Shown here piece after piece: positions 8,771 to 16,971 of a DNA stretch of 64,000 bases. How positions within the stretch are numbered: position 1 is the stretch's first letter; each line of letters opens with the position of its first letter. The DNA comes from UBA5793 sp040255465 (GTDB taxonomy: Bacteria; Planctomycetota; Phycisphaerae; Phycisphaerales; UBA5793), in the NCBI GenBank assembly GCA_040255465.1, contig JBDZVA010000007.1, positions 62,001-126,000 of the forward strand, read 5' to 3'. The position numbers and the translations under genes are program-made. The notes beneath the pieces were generated by a model. It worked only from the letters and a program-made list of their open reading frames with translations. It was not told where the DNA came from and did not search any database.

Positions 8771-8851
8771 CAGGTGTGTTCGCGCAGGGGGCGCAATCGC
8801 GTCGTCCGCATTGCCGGAGCCTGAGCATCTGCCACAGTGCCGTTCGGCGAA

Positions 8852-9868
8852 TCAGAGGAATGCGCCGGCGAGGTTGAGATAGAAGAGCAACGTGGCGAGG
8901 TCGGCGGTGGCGAGGACGATGGGGCCTGAGGCGATGCGCGGGTCCTGACGGAGGGCGCGCATGATCATCGGCAGGGCGACGCCGACAAGGCATGAGGTGA
9001 TCATCGCAATGAAAATGCTCAGCGCGATGACCAGTGAGACGACCAACTCGCGCCGCCAGATGGCGGAAATGGCAAAGAGCGTCATGCCGCAGGCAAGGCC
9101 GAGGAGTGCGGCGGCCATGAATTCGCGGCCGAGACTGGTCGCAGCGCGTTTCCAGTCCAGTCGTCCGCCGTGCAGGCTCTGCAGGGTGATCGTCATCGAC
9201 TGGATACTGACGCTTTCGGAGAGGGCGAGGACGACGGGGATGAACAGCGCCAAGGTGATGACCTGGTTGAGCAGTGCGTCGTAGAGGCTGGCGATGAGGG
9301 CGCAGAGCGTGCCGCCTGCAATGTTGCACAAGAGCCAGGGGAAGCGGTCCTTGAAGGAGGCCAATGGCGAGCCGCGCCGGCCAAGGGCGACGTGCACACC
9401 GATGAGCTGGAAGAGGTCGTCGGCTTCGCGGCGCTCGGCGAGGGAGAAGACTTCGTCGGTGAAGAGGTCGATGTCGGCGACGCCCAGCAGCCGGTTTTGC
9501 TCATCCACCACGGGGCACGCAAGGAAACGGTGCATCGCGAAGAACTCGCAGGCCATCAATAGATTGGAAGAGGAAGGGATTGAGACGACACTGGGGTTCA
9601 TGATCGCCGACACCGAGTCGGCGGGACTGGCGAGCAGAAGATGGCGCGTGGGGACGACGCCGACGAGTCGATCGTCCTTGTCGAGCACGTAGAAGTAGAT
9701 GATGGTGCGCTTGATCTCCTGGCGACGAAGTGCGTCGAGGGACTCGCCGACCGTGTGCTGGGCGCGAAGGGTGACCACATCTCGCCGGATGTGGGGCAGG
9801 AGGGGTTGGTCGAGATTGTCAGTGCCAATGGCGGGCTTGGCGCGGGCTTGAGTCACAGCAGCATCCAT
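8852..9868 (-). CDS. MgtE-like Mg2+ transporter (CBS pair plus membrane domain, no N domain)
   Basis: A 338-residue membrane protein. Residues about 25-150 form a CBS-domain pair (VGVVPTRHLLL, ACPVVDEQNRLLGVADIDLF). About 175-338 is the five-helix MgtE channel domain, with PVVLALSESVSIQSMTI in place of the usual GNSGSQ region, LPMIMRALRQDPRIASGP, and the conserved ion-site Asp in TADLATLLFY. MgtE proteins are normally about 450 residues with an N-terminal superhelical domain that closes the gate; that domain is missing here. The start is ATG 9868, since upstream sequence in this frame overlaps folK. It follows folK by 55 bp on the same strand. A divalent-cation role is likely; gating must differ from classic MgtE. 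Confidence 0.85.
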   Translation of the reverse strand: MDAAVTQARAKPAIGTDNLDQPLLPHIRRDVVTLRAQHTVGESLDALRRQEIKRTIIYFYVLDKDDRLVGVVPTRHLLLASPADSVSAIMNPSVVSIPSSSNLLMACEFFAMHRFLACPVVDEQNRLLGVADIDLFTDEVFSLAERREADDLFQLIGVHVALGRRGSPLASFKDRFPWLLCNIAGGTLCALIASLYDALLNQVITLALFIPVVLALSESVSIQSMTITLQSLHGGRLDWKRAATSLGREFMAAALLGLACGMTLFAISAIWRRELVVSLVIALSIFIAMITSCLVGVALPMIMRALRQDPRIASGPIVLATADLATLLFYLNLAGAFL

Positions 9869-9923
9869 GCAATTCGGCGTGTTTTTTGAACGGTGCGGTC
9901 GATGGTACGCGCGATGTGACTGA

Positions 9924-10406
9924 TCAGGCTGATGCGCGGCGGGCCAAGTGGAGAAGTTGTGCAATCGTGCTGTGCATGATCGGGTGCGCGACGTGCGGGG
10001 CGATGGTCGCGAGCGGCTCGAGCACGAACAGCCGCTCGTGCATCCGTGGGTGGGGGATGTGCAGGCCGGGCTCGTTGATGATGACGTCGGCGTAGAGGAG
10101 CAGGTCGAGGTCGATGGTGCGCGGGCCCCAGGGCTGCCGTCGCTCGCGGCCAAGCTGGTGTTCGCTGTGCAGGAGCAGGTCGAGGAGGTCGCGCGGCGGG
10201 CGGGTGGTGTGGAGTTCGCACGCGGCGTTGAGGAAGGGGCCCTGACCGGGCGGGCCGCCGACCGGGGCGGTTTCGATCAGGGGGCTGGTCTTCGTGACCT
10301 CGGTGTGTTTATCGCGTTTGAGCAGATCAATCGCGGCGGTGATGGCGGCGCGGCGATCGCCGAGGTTGGAGCCGAGCGCGATGTAGGCGGTGACGGGTCG
10401 GGGCAC
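9924..10406 (-). CDS. folK: 6-hydroxymethyl-7,8-dihydropterin pyrophosphokinase (HPPK)
   Basis: A 160-residue cytosolic folate enzyme that transfers pyrophosphate from ATP to hydroxymethyl-dihydropterin. Family marks are YIALGSNLGDR at the N-terminus, the substrate-loop GPPGQGPFLNAA, and the signature WGPRTIDLDLLLY with catalytic Asp pair, followed by LHIPHPRMHERLFVLEPL. Full length. First gene of a two-gene unit with the MgtE-like transporter. Confidence 0.96.
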   Translation of the reverse strand: MPRPVTAYIALGSNLGDRRAAITAAIDLLKRDKHTEVTKTSPLIETAPVGGPPGQGPFLNAACELHTTRPPRDLLDLLLHSEHQLGRERRQPWGPRTIDLDLLLYADVIINEPGLHIPHPRMHERLFVLEPLATIAPHVAHPIMHSTIAQLLHLARRASA

Positions 10407-10528
10407 GGATGATGGTATCGACGGAGCGAGGGACTGTGCGGTGTGACTGAGGGTTCTGGATTCACTTCGAGAGGCACGCCCACCGTGGCCCTCCGGGGAG
10501 TTTGATGCTGGGCCTCATGGCCGGAAGC

Positions 10529-10566
10529 GCACTGAACTCTCGCCCAGAGCGACGAGCGTTCAGTGC
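10529..10566. repeat. Imperfect 14-bp inverted repeat between folK and the FliA-type sigma gene
   Basis: Arms 10529-10542 (GCACTGAACTCTCG) and 10553-10566 (CGAGCGTTCAGTGC) pair at 13 of 14 positions with a 10-nt loop. It lies 20 bp downstream of the intrinsic terminator, seen from the minus strand. No T-run; role unknown. Confidence 0.6.
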
Positions 10567-10576
10567 CACCCATCCA

Positions 10577-10604
10577 ATTGAAAACCGCCGGCTTGCGCCG
10601 GCGG
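10577..10604 (-). terminator. Intrinsic terminator at the end of the flagellar gene run
   Basis: Read on the minus strand, CCGCCGGC (10604-10597) pairs perfectly with GCCGGCGG (10592-10585) across a 4-nt loop and is followed by TTTTC. It lies about 35 bp after the sigma-factor stop, and folK follows on the same strand. Confidence 0.85.
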
Positions 10605-10639
10605 CTGTTGGATTCATCTCGTAAGGCGCGATCGCTCGA

Positions 10640-11467
10640 TTACCCAGCGTAGAACTCGCGTTCGCGGTGGAGCATCTGGGCTCGCAGGCGGGCGAGGATG
10701 GATGAGTGCATCTGTGAGACGCGCGATTCGGAGAGGTCGAGGGTCTGGCCGATTTCCTTCATCGTCATTTCCTCGTAGTAGTAGAGGACGACGATGAGTC
10801 GTTCGGCGCGGCTGAGGCCCTTGGTGATCAGATCCTTGAGGTCACCCTTCTGCGTTTCGGAGAGTGGGTTGGCCTGGTTCTCATCTTCAAGGACGTCGAT
10901 CTCGCGGATGTCCTTGTTCGAGTCGGTCTCGAAGCACTTGCGATTGAGGCTGACGACGCCGACGGCCCGGCCGTCCTTGATGAGCTTCTTCATCTCCTCT
11001 TCGTCAGCACCGATGTGATTGGCGAGTTCCTGATGGTCGGGGTTGCGGCCGAGGCGTGCCTTGAGGGCCTTTCGGGCGGTCTCAACCTTGCTCGTGCGCG
11101 AGCGGACGAGCCGGGGCACCCAGTCCATCGAGCGGAGTTCGTCGAGGATGGCGCCGCGGATGCGCTGGGCGCAGTAGGTTTCGAACTTGACGCCATAGTT
11201 GAGGTCGAAGGCGTCAATGGCGTCGAGCAGGCCGAAGAACCCGGCCTGAATGAGGTCATTGACGTCGACTTCGACTGGTAACTTTGCGTGCTGGCGTTCC
11301 GCGTTGTAGCGCACGAGGTGGAGGTAGTGCTCGGTGAGCCAATTGCGAAGGGTTTCGGTCCCCGTCTTCTTGTACTCGAGCCATACTTCGTTGATGGGCA
11401 TTTCGTCGAGCGACGAAACGGAAACTCGGCGCGAAACCTTGCGCGAGGACGCTTTTGCATTCGTCAT
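10640..11467 (-). CDS. fliA: FliA/WhiG-family sigma factor (sigma-28)
   Basis: A 275-residue sigma factor for late flagellar and chemotaxis promoters. Region 2 is clear (DLIQAGFFGLLDAIDAFDL, KFETYCAQRIRGAILDELR), region 3 follows (GRNPDHQELANHIGADEEEM), and region 4 has a helix-turn-helix (MKEIGQTLDLSESRVSQMHS). The start is ATG 11467, with GGGAG 8 nt upstream. It is the last gene before the terminator at 10577-10604 and appears to have its own promoter at 11536-11563. Symbol given by family and position after flhF-flhG. Confidence 0.92.
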   Translation of the reverse strand: MTNAKASSRKVSRRVSVSSLDEMPINEVWLEYKKTGTETLRNWLTEHYLHLVRYNAERQHAKLPVEVDVNDLIQAGFFGLLDAIDAFDLNYGVKFETYCAQRIRGAILDELRSMDWVPRLVRSRTSKVETARKALKARLGRNPDHQELANHIGADEEEMKKLIKDGRAVGVVSLNRKCFETDSNKDIREIDVLEDENQANPLSETQKGDLKDLITKGLSRAERLIVVLYYYEEMTMKEIGQTLDLSESRVSQMHSSILARLRAQMLHREREFYAG

Positions 11468-11535
11468 CGGGTCGTCTCCCTGACCACAGGCCACAGTCCG
11501 TTGCAGCCGGTCCGTCCTTGGACCGCTTGGGGCTA

Positions 11536-11563
11536 AGTATAAGTTATTCGACGGCTACTGCAA
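11536..11563 (-). promoter_or_regulatory. Possible sigma-70-type promoter for the FliA-type gene
   Basis: On the minus strand TTGCAG (11563-11558) and TATACT (11541-11536) are 16 bp apart, in an AT-richer pocket. It would give a leader of about 60 nt before ATG 11467. Confidence 0.45.
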
Positions 11564-11591
11564 GGCTTTCACCCAACTTTGCCCAAAATAA

Positions 11592-11945
11592 CTACGCATC
11601 GGCTGAATTTACTGCAATGTTTGGTTTTGATTCGGACAGTTTATCCACACGTAATTCACCAACCATGTCATCAAGCGATATGTCAGAATTCGGGATGGGG
11701 TGCTCGGCGACGTATTGGCGGAGGTGATCGCGGATGGCAAAGGCGAGGATTTCGCCGGCGATCAGGCCGAGCAGATAGGCTCCAAAGAGGCAAACCAGGG
11801 CCTTGGAAAGGATGGTTGTGGCCGGATTTCCGGCGAAAATCCCTGAAATGACGGCGATGGAGAAGGCGGACATGGCAAAGCACCCGGCGATGACTCGCGC
11901 GGGGGGCGGAACGGGCTCTCTGATCTGGCTTGCTTGGTCCGACAT
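11592..11945 (-). CDS. Small membrane protein, unknown function
   Basis: A 117-residue protein not recognised as a named family. It has two predicted membrane helices, about 19-39 (ARVIAGCFAMSAFSIAVISG) and 47-72 (LSKALVCLFGAYLLGLIAG), then a polar tail of about 40 residues. It sits between flhG and the FliA-type gene, all on one strand, so it travels with the flagellar genes. GC is lower near its 3' end than in its neighbours. Confidence 0.7.
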   Translation of the reverse strand: MSDQASQIREPVPPPARVIAGCFAMSAFSIAVISGIFAGNPATTILSKALVCLFGAYLLGLIAGEILAFAIRDHLRQYVAEHPIPNSDISLDDMVGELRVDKLSESKPNIAVNSADA

Positions 11946-12011
11946 GGGTCTCTTGGGTATCCGTGGATATCGGATGATCGACCCGTCGAATCAATAAAAA
12001 GCGGCAGATTC

Positions 12012-13049
12012 TCAGCCATTGGGCTGGCGTGCGCGGCCGAGCCACTGGCCGATGCGTGCGAAGAAGCCGCGCCGCTGTGTGCCGGCCACTGCATCAGCCC
12101 GCTCGGTGCGGCGGACCAGCGCGGTTCCGAGATGGGCGACCGCCAGAGAGGCGCGGGCGCCGGGCATGCCGATGCAGAAGGGGACGCGCTTGAGCACGCT
12201 CAGGCCAACACCTTTGTCGTAGGGAACCGAGCCGGCGAAGCCGACTTCGCGCTGGAGGAAACGGCGAGCGACCATGGCGATGCGCTGATGGACTTCCTTG
12301 CCCTGGAGTTCGTTCTCGACCTGGTTGACGAGCAGGTAGAGGTTGGCCAGCGGCATGCGCTTGAGGACGGACTTGACGAGGCCGTAGGCGTCAGTGACGG
12401 CCGTGGGTTCGGGGGTCGTGACGACAAGGACGGTGTCGGCCATGCCGGCGAAGGCAATGACGGCGGAGTTGATGCCGGCGCTGGTGTCGAGGATGACGAA
12501 ATCGCACTGCGACTCGATCTGCGTGAGGTGGGAGATGAGTCGCTCGAGCATCGGCGCGGGAAGGTCGGCCATCTCGCCGATGCCGTTAGCGCCGGGAATG
12601 AGCTTGAAGCCGCCCGGTCCGTCGACGGCGATCTCGCGGAGTTTGCGTTTCTGGGGCCCGATGAGGTGGGCGAGGTTATATGGCGCCTTGACGCCGCAGA
12701 TCACATCAGCGTTGGCCAGTCCCATGTCGACATCGACGAGCGCGACTTTCTTGCCAAGCTGGGCGAGGACGACGGCGAGATTGACGGCGACGTTGGTCTT
12801 GCCGACGCCACCTTTGCCGCTGGCGACGGCAATGACATGCGCCTTGGGGCCTGCCTGAAGGGTTGATTCATCGATGGAGGTTTGGCGCGGGGCCGGCCTG
12901 GCGGCAGGTTTGGGGGGGACGACCGATTCGCTGGATGCAGATCGAGCCGCCCGGTGCAGGACCGGCGGCGGATCGACGGGCGAATCGGTAGGAACGGCCT
13001 CGTTTCGGACGAGGTCGCGCAGGCGCTGGGCCTGGTCTGCCACGGTCAT
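12012..13049 (-). CDS. flhG: FlhG/MinD-like P-loop ATPase
   Basis: A 345-residue ParA/MinD-type ATPase that, with FlhF, sets number and place of flagella. The deviant Walker A is SGKGGVGKTNVAVNLA (about 76-91), followed by VALVDVDMGLANADV and DFVILDTSAG. A Pro-rich lead of about 70 residues precedes the core, and the C-terminus is basic (FFARIGQWLGRARQ), suited to membrane contact. Its start lies 2 bp after the flhF stop, so translation is probably coupled. Confidence 0.94.
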   Translation of the reverse strand: MTVADQAQRLRDLVRNEAVPTDSPVDPPPVLHRAARSASSESVVPPKPAARPAPRQTSIDESTLQAGPKAHVIAVASGKGGVGKTNVAVNLAVVLAQLGKKVALVDVDMGLANADVICGVKAPYNLAHLIGPQKRKLREIAVDGPGGFKLIPGANGIGEMADLPAPMLERLISHLTQIESQCDFVILDTSAGINSAVIAFAGMADTVLVVTTPEPTAVTDAYGLVKSVLKRMPLANLYLLVNQVENELQGKEVHQRIAMVARRFLQREVGFAGSVPYDKGVGLSVLKRVPFCIGMPGARASLAVAHLGTALVRRTERADAVAGTQRRGFFARIGQWLGRARQPNG

Positions 13050-13051
13050 CC

Positions 13052-14662
13052 TTATCCCTTCTCCCCGAGCACGAGGGCGGCCAGTCGATCGGGACTGCCT
13101 GCTTCGATGTGATCGGGAACTTCCTGTCCGGTCGTGATAAACGAGAGTTCCTTGCCTGCCTTGCGCATGACGTTGATGAGCACGCCAAGGCTGACGGCTT
13201 CATCCGTCTTGGTGAAGATGACACGGTCGGTCTGGACCGTCGAAAATCGTTCGATGGTTCGCATGAGAGCCTGTTCGCTGCAGGTGCTGGAAAGGACGAG
13301 ATGAATCTCATGCGGGTTTGCAGCCTTGGCAAAGTCCCTGATCTCGTCGAGCCGAGCCGAATCGTTGGGCGAACGCCCGGCCGTGTCAATCAGAATGACA
13401 TCGCAGTTCGCCAGCGATTGACAGGCTTCGTGCATTTCATCGGGTGAAAGGGCCACTTTGAGGGGCAGGCCGATGATGTTGGCGTAGGTGCGGAGCTGAT
13501 CGACGGCGGCGATGCGGTAGGTGTCGGTGGTGATCAGGCCGACGCGCTTGTTGTGCCGGAGTTTAAAGGCCGCGGCGAGTTTGGCGACCGTGGTGGTCTT
13601 GCCGACCCCTGTGGGGCCGACGAGGGCGATCGTAAATGGCCGACCGTCGGTGGGTGTGACAAGCATCGAGTCCGGAGCGATGGGGACATACTGGGCAAGG
13701 TGGGTGCGGAAACTGGCTCGCACGGAGGCCGCGTCGGTCAGTTCGGTGTCCGTCAGTTCGCGGCGAACGGTGTCGCAGAGTTCGTCGGCGATTTCCTGAG
13801 CCACTTCGTTTTGAATGAGGCTGACATACTCGTTGAAGAGGGCCTCGGGCATGGCGGGCTGGAGAGTGCCGGACTGCCGCTGGAGGACTTGGCTGACCAT
13901 CTGCTTGAGCGTGGCGAGTTCATCGTGCAGCGCCGGTTCGGTGCGGCGAAGGGGTCGGGTGGGAGGCGAGGCGGCTGGTGCTGCCGGCGGGGGAGGAGAT
14001 GAGGGGGCCACTCGTTTCCTCGCTCGCAGTGGTGTCTCGGGTGGAAGGTCCTCGGCCTTGGGCCTTGGGGCGCGAGGCGGAGTCGGGGCCGGCTTGGGTT
14101 TCGGCGGGGCGTCGGACGGCGGCGGCGAGAGGACGTAGCGCTTTGCGACGGGCGCCGGCTCGGGCGCTGGTGAGGGGTTAGTCTTCTGGGCGCGCGCTGC
14201 GCCGTTTGACTGCTGCGTTGGAATCGCGGACTGCGTGAAAGTGGGCGCTGAACCGGGAACGGGACGCGAGAGTTCAACTTCGACGCCGGGTCGGGAGATC
14301 CGGACGGGCGCGGCAGCGCTCTGGGAATCGGGCGGAACGGACTCAATCGCTTTCTGGCGACGGCGCGCCTGTTCTGCGAGGGCCAGGGTCATGGCGGCGG
14401 TGCGGGCGGCGTCAGTATCCTTGGTCGATGCCGTCGTGTTGTTTCGAGAAGCGGCTGCTCGCGGGGCCGATCGAGCGGTGGGTCGCGGGCGCGGCGCGGG
14501 CATGGAGGCGGTGACCTCGTAGATCAACTGCCCGCCGAAGCCGAGCATCCCGCCGCGGCGGAAGGTGCGTGAGTGCAGCACGACGGCATCTTCGCCGAGA
14601 TCGGTCTTGATGCGGGTCAGCGCTTCAGTGAGAGAATGTGCCTGATAGGTTCGAAGGTTCAA
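13052..14662 (-). CDS. flhF: SRP-family GTPase FlhF
   Basis: A 536-residue flagellar-placement GTPase. The N-terminal region begins NLRTYQAHSLTEALTRIK, the usual FlhF start. A long Pro/Ala-rich B region (about 80-240) comes next, then the NG GTPase core: GPTGVGKTTTVAKLAA (G1), DTYRIAAVDQLRTYANIIG, LIDTAGRSPND, TKTDEAVSLG. The start is TTG 14662, with AGGAAGGG upstream; earlier in-frame codons would add residues not seen in the family. It lies 110 bp after flhA and just before flhG. Confidence 0.94.
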   Translation of the reverse strand: MNLRTYQAHSLTEALTRIKTDLGEDAVVLHSRTFRRGGMLGFGGQLIYEVTASMPAPRPRPTARSAPRAAASRNNTTASTKDTDAARTAAMTLALAEQARRRQKAIESVPPDSQSAAAPVRISRPGVEVELSRPVPGSAPTFTQSAIPTQQSNGAARAQKTNPSPAPEPAPVAKRYVLSPPPSDAPPKPKPAPTPPRAPRPKAEDLPPETPLRARKRVAPSSPPPPAAPAASPPTRPLRRTEPALHDELATLKQMVSQVLQRQSGTLQPAMPEALFNEYVSLIQNEVAQEIADELCDTVRRELTDTELTDAASVRASFRTHLAQYVPIAPDSMLVTPTDGRPFTIALVGPTGVGKTTTVAKLAAAFKLRHNKRVGLITTDTYRIAAVDQLRTYANIIGLPLKVALSPDEMHEACQSLANCDVILIDTAGRSPNDSARLDEIRDFAKAANPHEIHLVLSSTCSEQALMRTIERFSTVQTDRVIFTKTDEAVSLGVLINVMRKAGKELSFITTGQEVPDHIEAGSPDRLAALVLGEKG

Positions 14663-14772
14663 CGTCTTGCCCTTCCTAGGCCAAATGCTCCGGTCGGCCT
14701 CCTGCCTGTGTCCAGTCGCCTCCGACTCTGCTCCATCATACCACATTCACCTCGTGTTTCGCAAGTGATCGT

Positions 14773-16926
14773 TCACGCAGCCGGCACGGCACTCTGCTTG
14801 GCCTCGGGAGGCTGTACGAGCGCAAGTGACTCGACTTCGAGCCCCTGGGGCACTTCGTTGAACCCGAGTACCGCCGCCTGCGGGAGGTGCGGCTCGATGA
14901 TCCGCCGCAACGGGCCACGAATCTGCGGCGAGGTCAGGATTACCGGCGGCCGTCCCGAGTGAATCAGCGTCTTGAGCGAGGTGTCGAGCGAATGAATGAT
15001 CCGGTTCGAGACGGAAGGCGGCATGGTGATCGTCGTGCCCACGTCTGATCGTTCGACGAATGATGCGATGAGATCTTCCAGCCGCGGGTCGATGGTGATG
15101 CAGTACAGTCGCGGCCGATTCTCTTCGTCGTAGGTGGTGTACTGGGCTGCGATGGTCCGGCGCAAACCGTTGCGGACGTATTCGACGAGCACATCGGTGT
15201 CGCGTGTGTGCGAGATCCAGTCGCCGAGCGTTTCGAGAATGGTCTCGAGATCGCGAATGGGGAGGCGTTCGCGGAGCAGCGCCTGGAGGACTTTCTGAAG
15301 TTCGCCGGGCTTGACTTTGTCGGGGACGATTTCCTCGGCCAGTTTCGGCGCTCTCTGCTTGAGGGTGGAGAGCAGATTGTTGACTTCCTCCCGGGTGAGC
15401 AGTTCGTCGGCGTAGCGCTTGATCGTTTCGGTGAAGTGCGTGATGAGCACACTGGTGGCGTCGACGACGGTGTAGCCCTGCGCTTCGGCGCGGGCGCGGA
15501 GGTGCTCGGGAATCCACCACGCATCGAGGCCGAACGCGGGCTCCTTGGTCGGGGCGCCGTCGATCGGTCCCTGGGCGACACCGGAATCCATCGCGAGCCA
15601 TGATCCGGGGAACGTCTGGCCGTCGGCAATCTGGGCGCCGCGAATCTTGAAGCGATACGAAGTGGCTTCGAGTTGGGAATTGTCGCGAATGCGCACGGGG
15701 GGCAGGATGAGGCCGAGTTCGGCGGCGAGTTGTCTTCGAACGAGAGAGATGCGTTCGAGGAGGTTGCCGCCGTCGGACTCGTTGACGAGTCGCACGAGGC
15801 CGTAGCCGACTTCGAGTTCGAGGAGATCGACCTTGAGCAGATCGTCGGGGGACGGGCCGGCCGGCGCGGATTTGGCGGATTCGCTCGCCTCGGTCGCCAT
15901 CCGTTCGGCCTGGACCGCCAGCACGCCGCGCGAGACGACGTAGCCGACGCCGGCGATCGCGGCGGCGCAGGTGATCATGGGCATGAAGGGCAGGCCGGTG
16001 AAGGACATCAGCGTGAGGAAGCCGGCGGTGATGTACAGCGCCCGGGGCTTGCTGGTGAGTTGATTGGTCAGGTCGGTGCCGAGATCCTGCTTGGCGCCGC
16101 TGCGCGCGACGATGAGGCCGGCGGCGATGGCGATGATGAAGGCGGGGATCTGCGAGACCAGGCCGTCGCCGATGGTCAGTTTGGTGAAGACGGCGAGGCT
16201 CTCGCGCAGCGTCCAGCCTTTGTAGACGGCGCCCACGGCAAAGCCGCCCAGGACGTTGATGAGCGTGATGATGATGCCGGCGATGGCATCGCCGCGCACG
16301 AACTTTGAGGCGCCATCCATGGCCCCGTAGAAGTCGGCTTCGCGCATGATCGATTCGCGCCGTTCTCGCGCTTCGGTTTCGGTGATCAGGCCGGCGGTGA
16401 GGTCGGCGTCGATGGCCATCTGCTTGCCGGGCATGGCGTCGAGAGTGAATCGGGCGGCGACTTCAGAGATGCGTGTCGAGCCCTTGGTGATGACGACAAA
16501 CTGCACAATGACGAGGATGCAGAAGATCACGGTGCCCACGATCGGCGAATCGCCGGCCACGAATTGGCCGAACGCGCGAATGACCTCGCCCGCCACGCCC
16601 TCCGCCTCGGTCGGCGAGTTCACCTTGGCTGAGAGTATCAAACGCGTCGTGGCCACATTGAGGCAGAGTCGATAGAGCGTCGTACCCAGCAGCAGCGCGG
16701 GAAAGACGGAGAACTCAAGCGGCCGCTCCATGTACACGACGGTGAGGAGGATGACAGCCGCGGCGCTGATGTTGGCCGCGATGAGCACGTCGAGCATGCT
16801 CGGCGGGAGTGGAACGACCAGCACGACCATCATGCAGATGAAGATCAGGGGGACGGCGAGGGTCTTCCATCGACCGCCGCCGCCGTCGAACCACATGCTC
16901 GGCTTGCGCAGGGCCGTCTCAGCCAT
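14773..16926 (-). CDS. flhA: Flagellar type III export gate protein FlhA
   Basis: A 717-residue inner-membrane export component. Residues about 25-330 hold eight hydrophobic helices and the FHIPEP-family loop (MPGKQMAIDADLTAGLITE, then GAMDGASKFVRGDAIAGI). The C-terminal half (about 350-717) is the cytosolic ring domain that docks chaperone-substrate complexes, with LDAWWIPEHLRARAEAQGY and VDATSVLITHFTE. Normal length. It follows flhB by 45 bp. Confidence 0.97.
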   Translation of the reverse strand: MAETALRKPSMWFDGGGGRWKTLAVPLIFICMMVVLVVPLPPSMLDVLIAANISAAAVILLTVVYMERPLEFSVFPALLLGTTLYRLCLNVATTRLILSAKVNSPTEAEGVAGEVIRAFGQFVAGDSPIVGTVIFCILVIVQFVVITKGSTRISEVAARFTLDAMPGKQMAIDADLTAGLITETEARERRESIMREADFYGAMDGASKFVRGDAIAGIIITLINVLGGFAVGAVYKGWTLRESLAVFTKLTIGDGLVSQIPAFIIAIAAGLIVARSGAKQDLGTDLTNQLTSKPRALYITAGFLTLMSFTGLPFMPMITCAAAIAGVGYVVSRGVLAVQAERMATEASESAKSAPAGPSPDDLLKVDLLELEVGYGLVRLVNESDGGNLLERISLVRRQLAAELGLILPPVRIRDNSQLEATSYRFKIRGAQIADGQTFPGSWLAMDSGVAQGPIDGAPTKEPAFGLDAWWIPEHLRARAEAQGYTVVDATSVLITHFTETIKRYADELLTREEVNNLLSTLKQRAPKLAEEIVPDKVKPGELQKVLQALLRERLPIRDLETILETLGDWISHTRDTDVLVEYVRNGLRRTIAAQYTTYDEENRPRLYCITIDPRLEDLIASFVERSDVGTTITMPPSVSNRIIHSLDTSLKTLIHSGRPPVILTSPQIRGPLRRIIEPHLPQAAVLGFNEVPQGLEVESLALVQPPEAKQSAVPAA

Positions 16927-16971
16927 GGTGCCCGCCCGTCATGTGCCGCCGTTCGATTCGCCGGGTCATCA

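Larger units (their letters stand above)
7649..8851. other. 1.2-kb intergenic repeat island
   Basis: No convincing gene is present: open frames here have no recognisable domains and run through repeats. The first half includes a lower-GC stretch (about 8090-8170) and four short GAGCGC-type repeats (8014-8083). The second half holds CACGAAG repeats, a CGCAGAG/GACGCGGAG segment, a GTAGGTC-type dispersed repeat and a 110-bp tandem duplication. It looks like a landing zone for repetitive sequence between ilvE and the MgtE-like gene. Confidence 0.7.

Noticed and set aside
11641..11649. TTATCCACA, a perfect DnaA box
   Set aside because: It is single, lies in the coding end of the small membrane protein, and no other boxes or dnaA/dnaN genes are near.
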